A DNA stretch of 64,000 nt from Trichoplax adhaerens. Lineage: Eukaryota; Placozoa; Uniplacotomia; Trichoplacea; Trichoplacidae. The stretch lies in assembly GCF_000150275.1 (NCBI RefSeq), contig NW_002060943.1:4670008-4734007 (forward strand), written 5' to 3'. The notes under the pieces were generated by a model. The model was given only the letters and a program-made list of their open reading frames with translations, was not told where the DNA came from and did no database searches. Positions 42,501 through 53,600 of this stretch are shown one piece after another. Each line of letters begins with the position of its first letter. Position 1 is the first letter of the stretch. Made by a program: the position numbers and the translations under genes.

Positions 42501-45377
42501 GGTAATTTTGAACATAGAACATATGTAGAGAATAAGATTGTAAATCAAGTACGAAAATACTAAAACAGTCCATGAAGTAAATAGGCCGTAACGCTATCAA
42601 TAACTAAATATAACTTAATATTCTTGCATCCAGACCTAGAAGACTATAAATTTTATCTATATTACTACAGAGCCATATAGAATACCAATATTTGAGAATA
42701 CGTTAGAATTATAGTAAAATCTTAAAGCAGTGCTATCCAATGCTAAATTTTAATTTACTTTTCCCTTGCTTCTACCATTACTGATCTTACAGAATTATGA
42801 AATTAACAAGCCCAAATATAAACAATGCCATCATCTTTGGTTCAATATTTTGCTACTTGTCCGTCATATTTCTTGGCATGGATTCAGAAACACTGGGAAT
42901 CCATTATCGATCTTTCATGACTACGGCCTGCTGGGTAAACCTTTTCTAGATTAATAGTGATTTAGAATAAACTGAATCCTCCTTCTATCGAGTCAATAAC
43001 TTTAAGTCGACAATACTGCGGACATCAAAGACCTTTATTTGAACTGTATATCATTTCAGCAGCATAATTTTTTGATTTATTTCCAATAGATTCAAGTTTG
43101 GTTACTGCTATTAGGATTTATGTTAGGATTTAGTGCACTTTTTGCTAAAACTTGGCGTTTGTACGTTATATTTACCAATAAAACTGGCAAAAGCAAGGTA
43201 ATTTTCACTCCATGAGGGCTTAATTTTATTAATACTAGAGTAAATACAGTTCGTTACACTTTGCGGTATTTTATCGCTACTTTATTTATTAGTAATTAAT
43301 GCTCGATTTTATCCTTTTCATCTCATAGATCATAAAGGATAAGCAGTTATATGCTTTTATTGCCATAATTGTCACTATTGGAATTGCAATACTAGTTGCA
43401 CAAGCAGCTATTGATCCTATATACCTCGAAGAGCGCAACCTCTCTGCTGTAAGTAATAATCTTCGGAAGAAAATATTTTCTACCAGCTAATTTGAGTACT
43501 TGTCTGGTTAACTTTCAACTATCATATTCTGATTTTTAATAAGAATGAGAAAATACTGTTTCTCCAAATGATTAACTGCGCATTCTTGATATATAACTTG
43601 GCTATACGTAGATACCTTATAAAAATGGAGATTTAATCGTGATTCCAGTCTCTATGAACTGCTTAACTAGAAATTCCGTCATCTGGCAGGTCATTATGCT
43701 AGGACCCAATGGTATTTTATTAGCTTATGGTCTGTTGTTAGCGTGGAGAACTCGAAATATTTCTATTACGGCTGCAAATGACTCCAAATACATTGGATTT
43801 GCCATCTACAATGTCACTATTTTTTCCGGTACTGCAGTCTTGGTTGGATTTACGGTCAGCCAACAGGCGATACGTTTCGGTATGATTGCGTCTTTCATCA
43901 TTTTATCAACGACCGGATCAATTGCGTTGATTTTCGTACCAAAGGTGAATCGATTATTAGACATCATAGATTAAACATTATATAGCAGTTTGTATTTTTA
44001 AGGCTTACAATATCAGCATAGTGAGAGTTTTGAAATGATTATTAATGTTGCATTTGTCTAAATAGATTTTACAGATTAAATATAATAGAGTTGCAGATGC
44101 AAATTCGAATGCTGGAGAAATGACTACATTCGGCAATGAAACTGTAAGGCTAATTAAATTAAGAATTGAATCAAAATTTATAGCATTTATTAATTTGGTC
44201 AATATTCGAGTTGGTATATATTAACGTACATATTATAAGATAATGACACCCAAATGGTGAAAGAGATCACTGCAAATGGTTTTACAGAATTAGCTTAGCT
44301 AATAATATTTAAATTTAAAAGTCTTAGCTTTGAACTTAAGATCAGCAAGGTAGCATGACAAATAGAATAATATTTTTTGGAATAAAATCGCCTAAACTTT
44401 AATATCCCTTAAACTGAAGCAATCTTCCATTATCTTGCGTTATATGATCAGACCCTCATTTCAATTTCATATTTTTTAATTGATAGCTGGAAGAAAAGAT
44501 TAACCGGCTGCAGTTGGTCGTGGAAGAGAAGGACAAAAACATTAAAAAGGTAGGCTAGTGTTTATTACACTAATCTGTCCTTGATATAGACTGCATCGAT
44601 TCTCTGAATGTGAAAAATAGATAACTTAATTTCGGTTAAAACTATTAATCAAATAATTTACGTTATGTTCGAATGCATTATACGCATATATTTCCATACA
44701 TAATAGAATAAATGGCTGAGTGCGAATCCAATTACGGTATATTATTAACGTATAACTGGTTGACACGCGATTGCTATACTTCATGTACTGTATATACGGT
44801 CTGTATATATTTATAATGTTTACTTTACAATTTACAGTTTATTATACTGATATTGGGCATCATCGACAACTTTAAAAAGATGTGTACGCTATGAATTTAC
44901 GTTTCTAATGGAAGACCCATAAAAGAATATAGATTCATAATGTATTAATAGCTCTAGTTTCGAAATCTGTAGACTAATGAGTATACCACCCAATAGGCAC
45001 TTAGGATATCATTCCTTTCAATTTGAAAACCTCATAGATATATAACTGACTTCTATATTTTGCAGAATGAGAAAGTACTTTAATTCCGAAAGTTCATAAT
45101 TAAGACGAGTCAGTTTCTTATTTTGAAAATGATGAATAATATTTCTAGCCAATATATTACTATCTAGCATTCTCGAATTTATGCCATTCTAATATCTAAT
45201 GCAAGCTTACTCTAATAATCTTTCCTCTATTGGTATGATATGTAACATAATTTTACTGCTAATAATACTAATAATTTACTTCTAGTTGGAAACTGAATTA
45301 AGCAAATTGAGTGCAGATAAATGTGAGCTGCAAAATAAACCTGTGGAACAAGGTGCGTACAGACTAACTACTTAGTA
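30536..45377 (+). CDS. GABBR-like: GABA-B-type class C GPCR, paralogue B
   Basis: Exons: 30536-30811, 35296-35433, 35610-35783, 37748-37855, 38253-38318, 40607-40819, 41061-41309, 41573-41636, 41889-41978, 42050-42200, 42793-42934, 43090-43197, 43329-43448, 43612-43944, 44066-44143, 44487-44549, 45286-45352; phases agree. ATG 30536 is chosen because it opens a clear signal peptide (MKKILIGVYFTINVYCIYV). Flytrap domain to about residue 459 (ITIGGTYSLDGDG, SSCSPVTEPMAQTSREFDL, SSSPALSNR, RIIYAGFYPGPGRRVLC, FTYDATWAVAVALNNS); seven membrane segments to about 744 (LTSPNINNAI, AKTWRLYVIFTNK, TAANDSKYIGFAIYNV); then a heptad-rich tail (LEEKINRLQLVVEEK, LETELSKLSADKCELQN). It keeps the GABBR1-type Tyr in GFYP. 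Introns are long (4.5 kb intron 1) and intron 3 carries an LTR. The end is uncertain: read-through past 45352 stops at 45375-45377, but a donor there suggests another exon. Confidence 0.9.
30812..35295 (+). other. receptor B intron 1 (4.5 kb)
   Basis: This is the longest intron in the window. The open frame at 30895-31104 simply follows exon 1 and has no signature. I recognise no exon, RNA gene or repeat in the rest; it is uniformly AT-rich. Confidence 0.7.
35784..37747 (+). other. receptor B intron 3
   Basis: The intron contains the family 2 LTR at 37126-37679. A stretch at about 36130-36210 shows a reverse-strand TATA-like CCTATATAAACGGG and a reverse AATAAAAG signal in LTR-like order, but no bounding target-site duplication was found, so a further LTR is only suspected. 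Confidence 0.6.
37126..37679 (-). mobile_element. solo LTR, family 2, copy 1 (reverse)
   Basis: A 554-bp element is flanked by a perfect 5-bp duplication GTGGC (37121-37125 and 37680-37684). As read here it begins TTTGATATATACCGATC and ends CATTACA; the other family member begins TGTGATAATATCCGATC, so the terminal TG has decayed to TT. The reverse complement of the copy at 62032-62589 matches along its length. The orientation call comes from that partner, whose TATA and AATAAA signals read forwards. Confidence 0.82.
38319..40606 (+). other. receptor B intron 5
   Basis: 2.3-kb intron with no coding signal. A TATA-like GCCGTTTATATAGGC occurs near 38586. The CpG-containing palindrome at 39533-39592 is the only marked structure. 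Confidence 0.6.
39533..39592. repeat. imperfect palindrome with CpG-rich arms
   Basis: The left arm ATATATGAACGCGACCGTATG pairs with the reverse complement of the right arm CATGCGGTACCGTTCATATAT, with two mismatched bases in the middle and one near the tip. ATGCAT sequences extend the symmetry outwards. Several CpGs sit inside an otherwise CpG-poor intron. The function is unknown. Confidence 0.55.
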
Positions 45378-47619
45378 ATATTTTGATGAAATAGCTATAT
45401 ATTGTATAATTAAAGTATGATTTTAACTCCGATTAGTTAAAAACATGCTTGATTCGTATTTGAATGATATCGGTGCAGTAAAATACAGTTCTTCTTTTCG
45501 CTTATTAGCTGTAGGAGAGCAGAATTAATTGGTTCCTTAAATTTCCAAAATGTTTTTGGATGATAGAAATATAAAACTGTGAGCTCCGTTTTATCCCTAA
45601 AATATCTTACGAAACTGAAGTGGAGCTAATATGATCAATGTTGGCGTTCAAAGTAATAAACGAGCACCATTCCAATTCTATTATTGATTGATATTTAGTA
45701 CCGTAATACATAACGCAATATCACTACTTTTAACATACTCTACCAATATAAATGTCTCACATGACGAGCGTTGCAAGGTTAGTTTATCGATTTAAAGTAT
45801 TACCTTGATTACATTATCAAGGTAGTAAAGGATGATAACCTATAAAATAACCAAAGTCGTTATCAGGTTCATCTTTCATTTGCAGTTTTTTAGAATTACA
45901 TAGCTTATTAATCCACTCTTCTGATTAACCTTGCACTCTTTACCAGCTGCAATAATATTTAAATACTAACTAAATTAAAATATCAATTTAACTACACGTA
46001 CTGCATAAGCGTTCACTAGTTGGCTATTAATCAATTCTAATACTCTCAAGCCTTATACGTCTATTACTATATCATCTCTTAAATGCCTTTTAGAAAGAAA
46101 CTGTTACAAACATAAACACGGATTAACATAAAATATTAATTACCTAATTAACGTAGGATACTACATATATTTAACTTCAAGAGCTAACTTGACAAACTCT
46201 TACAATATCTATTCCTTTTGTATCTTTGATCTTACAAATTCTAAATACCTTTCCTAAACGATTCAAATATTATAAATATTAATCCACTAGAAAGATTCGT
46301 TTAATTAATTAATGAATTAATTGATAAATGTACTGATTTTGTATCCAATCAAATGTCTATCAATCTACTATTATGATCATAAGTATATATGTACTGTAGC
46401 ATACTATATATGATTTACTTTCTGTTCCGTAATTAATTTATTAGAGTACAATTCAAGCAACAACGAAATGATAATTAAATAATTTATGCCTATTATGAAA
46501 TTATGTTCACTAGATATTTTTTTGGGAAATAAGATCGCTCCCACCCGAAATAATATGTTATACTTAAAAAATAACCTTATTATGATAGTATAAAATAGAC
46601 TGCTGTACTGCATGAAAAGTGTATATACGTTATCAATTGGAAGATTTTAAACGATTATAACGGTAATGTATCTTCTTTAGAAGTGATAATCATCGTGAAT
46701 AAATATGAAATACATTTGCTCCTTCAATTGCTGACACTTCTGGCTACGATAGTGGATTAGATTTAAAAGTGTGATGAAATTATGATGTTGAAGTTACGTA
46801 TAGTAAGATTAGATTGATTTTAATGAAAGCAACTGTGATGTTCCGGAAGATAATGCGAATGTCATGATTGCAAGAAATGACAAGAGAAAGAATTATGATC
46901 ATTCCTAAAATCGTCTTTTTACTCTATTTGATCTCCGACTAGCTTCAGGGATCCTCAATAAGGAAACTAGTTTATTCCAGTTCCACTCATACGAGCTAAT
47001 TGATAGTAATTTACGTTAAAGATTTTATCTACGGGTATTGCAAATTAGTGTACGCTAGTACCAGTGCACTATAAACTACTCTCGGTAGGACGGAGTTAAA
47101 AATTAATAATTAAAATCTAACATAGTTTTCCTATTTCACACATATGCCCGGGTGCTAGTCTCTCAAAGTATAGTCATATGAATTATGCACTATATTCATA
47201 CATATTTACTATTGCCTAGGTCTCGGTGATATTTTAAATCGCACAGCAAAGGTTTACTATCAAACACAAACGACATTACCGTCGTAATTAATTTTTTAAG
47301 CAATAAGGAGCAAGCTCCAAAACAGTATGATATGTGGCAAACGTTTCATCTTTTACCATAACTAAAACTCAAATATAGTTACTAAAGTAGTAAATGATTC
47401 AACTGATTATCTTATGTAAATAAAACCATTTTAAACTGACGGATATGATTTAATTATATATTCTCTTCCAACCTAAATAATGTTAATGTTTTAGGGGAAT
47501 TTGGAACTGGAATAATCATTACCTTCTATTATTAAAAATATAAGATACAAACAAACAAAGTGAATACGAAATAGTCTGTGAATTGTTTTTGCCAGTTTTT
47601 AATTTACCATAGGATCGCT
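45378..47619. other. gap between receptors B and C
   Basis: No exon is firmly supported. A hydrophilic open stretch at 46813-46908 ending in a stop is a possible last exon of receptor B but does not match phase with exon 45286-45352. The 46404-46613 open frame is AT-rich chance sequence. Confidence 0.55.
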
Positions 47620-50600
47620 ATGACTTTTCGTAAAATTTTTTCCAGTTTTTGTAAATTTTTGGTGTATACAGCTCTCATTTTGAATTCAATTTTGAATGGA
47701 TCCATTTGTAGCAGTGATGATCAAGCCATAAAGAATATTACTATTGGTGCTAGTTTTCCTATAAGTGGAGCTGACACTACTTGGGGGGATTGTTTAATGG
47801 CTGCTAGATTCGCTTTAGATCAAATCAAAGATCAAAATTTGCTTTCCGGATATCGCCTTAATATGGAATGGGGAAATACTAAGGTATTTCGTACAATTTA
47901 AGCATTTACACTGTTAACGCAGTTAAATTATCGCCTGCTATGAGCATAACTCCAAACTGCTGTAATTTTCGAGTAATTTTATCCATTGAAAGCAATTAAG
48001 ACTCTAATATTTTCACCAATGTTCTTCTTAGCATTGAAGAAATTACCGGGCTTATATTTTAAAAAGCAAACACTACCGACTATTTTAATAATAGTTAATT
48101 TTGTATCAAATAGATAAAACGAGCAAAGCTATCTGTTTCTATTGGTATAGATCAGAATTCAGAAACTAAAGTACCGAACTTTAATTTCAGATTCCATAAA
48201 TTTTGAAGTTACTAAACAAATTTTTAATTCCTATTGTCTAGAACTAATTTAGAAACGAGACCCCGGACTTTAACTTCAGATTGTACTAATTTTTATATTA
48301 ATGAACAAGCTCTTAAAATTTATTCCATCTTAAATTTTTGCTTCATTGAAGATGAGATGATATTTTGCTAGAATATAAGAGTCGTATATAATTATTTTGA
48401 TAACTTATGACGCGCTATTTTCGTTTACGTTAAAACATTAACGGAAATAGTTTTTCTTTTAAAGCTACATGAATCAAAGATGCAATAATGCCTTAGTTAT
48501 GTATAGGACTTAAATCCTTCGTAGAGCATTAAATAGTTAACTTACTTCTCTATTGTAAGTGAGAATATTTTGTCTTATCGCAAAATTCTAATTCTGTATT
48601 CTGGATTGCATATTATGCGAGTTATTTGCACTAAGAATGTGTAGCAGTGCCGGTGTTAATTTCAATGGTACACTATAGAGAATCGTAAATTGGTTTAGCT
48701 TTGTCAGAAATATCGTTAACATCAATTTTCTTTCTAAATTTGAACGAAGAAAATTTAGTCATTGCTGATACATTCGGTATAAACTCTGATTGTCAAAGGA
48801 AAATTTAATTACCATATTTCATACGTACCGATGTAACACCGGTAATAGGGTAGGGAGAATTCAATTCTATTCGCTGTTATTCGTGACAATTATTTTCCAC
48901 CATGTTTGCTCTTAAAATCCTATTTCAGTAACACTATAGGGATTGTAGCACTGACTATAGCACTTTATGAATCCAAATATTGGTTTAGGCCAGCTATCAG
49001 CGTTAACGTCTCTACCTATACAGCATATATTTATTTACTTTACTATAAGTTTTTAAGAAATTATCCTTATATCACTTGAGATTAATCCCGCTTGCAATAT
49101 TGCGTAGAAAATATAAAGGGTCAAGTTAACTAAAATTTATACATTTAAAGCTAAGATGATGCCGACAGTGAACAAGTACTGACTAAATATATATAGACTT
49201 AGAAGCAACAATGAGTTAACTTATGCTATATTACCATCTATAAATGTAAAAAACGAGGATTTTCTAGATAGTCTAATCACTCTATCACAAAATATTACCC
49301 CTTACCTCATTTGCATTAATCATTTTCTAGATTTTAAATTATTTTACAATCTGCAATATAGACTTCATAATCTTGACGAAAATATTGCTATAATATTGCG
49401 ATGAGATTAGATTTTGAACATTTATGAAACTTCGAAAGTAGTAAGTTTACGCTAGCTTACAGAAAAATTCTTAGCCTTATTTTTACAATAAGACAACACC
49501 ATTTCGATCTTGCTAATTCAATAGCAGTACCATATGAACCATCAGTTGAAAATATAAAGCCCATAGCATAGTTATTACTGAAAATCTATTTGGAAATTAC
49601 TTAGAACACAAATTTATCTGATTCTACAGCAAAACTTCACGAGAAGATACATTCCACCGTTAATAATGGAGTAATGCGAAATCTATTTCATTTTGGCGAT
49701 TACATGAATAATTCTTTCTAGATTACAGTTCGAATTTGTAAATAATTTTTTAAGCCAATTTCTCCTTTATTTCCCTCAATATCTTCCATTTAAGCAAACT
49801 AGCCAGTACATCTAGAACATATACCGATAGTTCGTGCTCAGCTGCATAGCTGATGGATCAACTAATTCACTTTCATCTTATTTATTTATACTTGGCGAAA
49901 TCACTGCAAATTTTATTTAGATAATTGATATACTCGTATGAGGGAATATTTAATCTCGATTTGCAAATATTTTATGGCGCATTTCAAAACTTGAGGCTAA
50001 CTTGATACAATTTGTCGTAAAAGACGACATAGTGAGCCATCAAATATCTCACACTTATCCCTATTTCAATGAAATATTCTCCATAGTATATCCGTAGGCT
50101 AAGTTGCATGAATACGTTAGATTGATATACCTTATCAAAGCTGATTTCTAAGTAGGAAGTATTAGTAAAATCAATTTCCTTGTTATATCTAACTATTGAC
50201 TTTTCTTCTTTGCATACCTTGAAACGTGATCCATTAGTAAATGAAATGTGCGATAGTAATTTTGAAATATTCATCAACACTTGAATTTATAAATTATAAG
50301 CTAAAGGTTTCTAAAATATTTATATAGTGTGATGCTGGTACCGGTATGAAAGTGCTATTTGATTTAATTCACAACCCGCCGCAGAAGCTGATGATTTTAG
50401 GCTCGGCTTGTTCTCCGGTTACAGAGCCAATGGCTCAAACCTCCAGAGAATTTAAATTACTCCAGGTTCGTAATTATTCTTTTTCAGCTTTGACCATGAA
50501 TAATACTGACTAAATACAAAGCAAGGTGAAATATAGTATCATCGACTGCTAGAATTAAAATAGAAATCGTGCTAATAATACTTATGAGCTTTAAGAAACA

Positions 50601-53600
50601 TATAATGCTCCTTTTCTTAATAGATCTCTTACATATCGGCATCACCAGCATTAAATAACAGGGAAACTTATCCTTACTTTTTTCGGGCTCGCGCTTCGGA
50701 GAGCAAGCGAATTCTGCCCAGTTTCGAAATTTTTAAGCGCTTTAATTGGACAAAAATTGCTATCATCACAGAGACAATCAATTTATATACATTGGTAAGA
50801 TAAATTTCCTTTCTATGGGAGTATTTTCAATAATTCCTATGGAACTTGGAATTACGGCTTTCCTAAGCCTATTTATTGAACGTTTTTTAAAGTGATGTTT
50901 GGCTAATAAAGGTGTTCAAAAATTCATACTGACATAAATGAAACTAAAATTTTAACACTTCAATTTATTCCTTACGGACACACTGAAAATATTCATTGTA
51001 GGTTGCCAATGAAGTTGTAAAAGTGGCTAATGAAACTAAGACCGAAATTGTCACTTCTACAAGCTTTGATACGGAAGAAGATCCACAAAAAGCTATAGCA
51101 AAAATTAAAGTATGCCATTATACCCAATTAAAACTAATAGAGTAATTAATGCACTATTGATAGCAGTGTCAATAAAATTAATACATCATCGGCTTGTAAT
51201 TTGGAACTATCTCAAGCTTGATGGTATCAAACAAGATTTACCATATTAGGTATTATGCAAAATGCCTGATTTCGCAAATTACCAGTAACTGGAGATACAC
51301 TAAGTAGATAGCAAGCGCATTTTGAAATCATTTGCGATCTAACTCGAATACAACATACATTTCCAGGATAATGCTATAAGAGCTTATTGGACATTCTAAG
51401 ATGACTTCCATATATTTTATATCTTACAACAACGTACAAGCTTTTGTATCTCATTTAGCCTAATTTTTCAAGAATCTCCCATTGAAAATTGTAACAGTAA
51501 TATATCTGTTATGATAGAGAGAATTGAAGCGATGATTTTAAATGTCTGCTTTACTAGAACCAGATATTAACATGATTTTATATTATACATATTTTCATAC
51601 TAAAATCGTATATCATTGAACAAAAATTAGGAATCTCAGGTCCGAATTATATATGCTGGATTCTATCCTAAGCCTGGTCGTCGCGTATTATGCAGGGTAA
51701 CTGATCCTAAATTTACTATTACATTAAACTACCAATTATAATCTTAAAGTAACTAAATTTTCTTTCAAAATGCAAGTATCAGCAATAAGCATTTCGAAAT
51801 GCATCTGTGATAAAGAGTCTCCTTAAAATACAGCTAGAACTACAGTTTCTTGTGAACTTCACTTTATTACATAAGATTAAGTTCGACTTATAACTACCAA
51901 GGACTATCTAACTGCAATCAGACTATCTCTGGACTATCTGAAGTATCTCAGTAATATTCACAATTTATGTACAATTAGTAACACATTGAATTTCTTTCAA
52001 GCACAATCATATATTACCAATTAAGTTACAAGTTCATTTCTAAATTTACTATCGCGCATCAATTCATGATTCGCGCTTCTAGTTAAAGCGTCAAGATACA
52101 AATCTCACAGTACTAACATAAATAACGCTATCTATTATTATCTCAGAATCTTAATATAAGCATCTCAATACAATTACTACAATACCGACTGTAAACATCT
52201 TCCAAAATTAGATGCGTATGTAGTCTTACAACCTAGCCTACAATTTATCAATTTTTGCATTATTCCATAATCTTAGTCTTAAGCTTATTTGTGGCTTCAA
52301 TACAGCATCAAAGCAGAAAAATACTGTAGAATCTGTCATTACAATACAGTAATGTAGAAAAAGTACTGTACAGTATTGTAGTACTGTACTGTACTACGAT
52401 ACAGCTTACAGTACACGGTATAAAGTTACTGAACCTCTGACAGGTCTATCAAATGGTAAAATACTATCTGTTAAATATTAACAAATGAGCACATTATCGT
52501 AAACCATCAGCAAAGCGACGGGAGAATGTACTAGTAAATATAAATAAGATAAGTAACTAGCACAACATTGTGCCAGTTATATCATAAATTAAGGAAAATT
52601 GCAAGAAATATGCTAAGTTCAGTGGTTAGGAGTTTGGAATTGAGTAGCTAATGCATAAGGTTAATCACTTGATTACTTCTGCAGTCATGAATATGGCAAT
52701 CTAGGAGTCAAATCCTTAAAATGTCTTTGAATAAGATAGTATCGAATTTAATAAGACTGCAATCACATACCTAATACATAAATATATATTACTTATTATT
52801 GCATTGATGAGGCTTATAATGGTAGACTGTCAATATTAATAAAATTTAAGAAGCTAATATAAATATAGTTTTTTATTGCTATTTTATATCCTGTAGTGGA
52901 TGCAACCACACTTAATTTTCATATTTCTTACCATGCGCTCTAATATTTCCCCATACTACGACATCATATTATCTGTAATCATTTCTCTGAATGTTCTTAG
53001 CCAATAAAATTTACAATTTCTATTTAAAGTTGTCATTTTACATCTAGTAGAAAATGGATAACGTTCAAAATTTGACCTAATGTTATTATACTTAAAAGGC
53101 TTATCATGAAGGTCTTCGACCGCCTCAATACGTGTGGATTGGACCTGGATGGTTTCCGGGACCATATTGGTGGAGAAATCGTGAAGATGGCGATCTCATC
53201 GTAGGCAATATAACTTGTAATAACACAGTAATGGATTTTATGGCAGAAGGCTATTTTTCAACAGATCCTCCGCTAACGTGGGATGGCAATAAAACCACCG
53301 TTTCCAATATGGTAAGAAACAGTAAATTACCTACCATTTTACTGGAAAACCTAATCGTTTTCGTTAGATCTAAATTCCACTCATTATGGTAAATATTTTA
53401 TTTCTTTCATCTAGTATAGAGAGTAGCTTGAATTATTAGTTGCACTCATAATGATCAAAAAGAAATTTAATACAAATTCCTATACCCTAAATTTATTTCC
53501 TGTGCTTTGTAGACTTCTGAAGAATGGATTAAGGCCTACAATACATATCGAAAATATGATCTATATGCAAAGTATGCTGGAGGGTATAACTTTGCCGGCT

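Larger units (their letters stand above)
51697..53098 (+). other. receptor C intron 5
   Basis: The intron contains the family 3 solo LTR and, just after it, a GTACTGTAC-type repeat patch at about 52353-52415. No exon is seen in the rest. Confidence 0.65.

Noticed and set aside
46660-46764. Alternative last exon of receptor B beginning after TTCTTTAG
   Set aside because: The phase would fit but the product is a hydrophobic run (VIIIVNKYEIHLLLQ), unlike a coiled-coil tail end.
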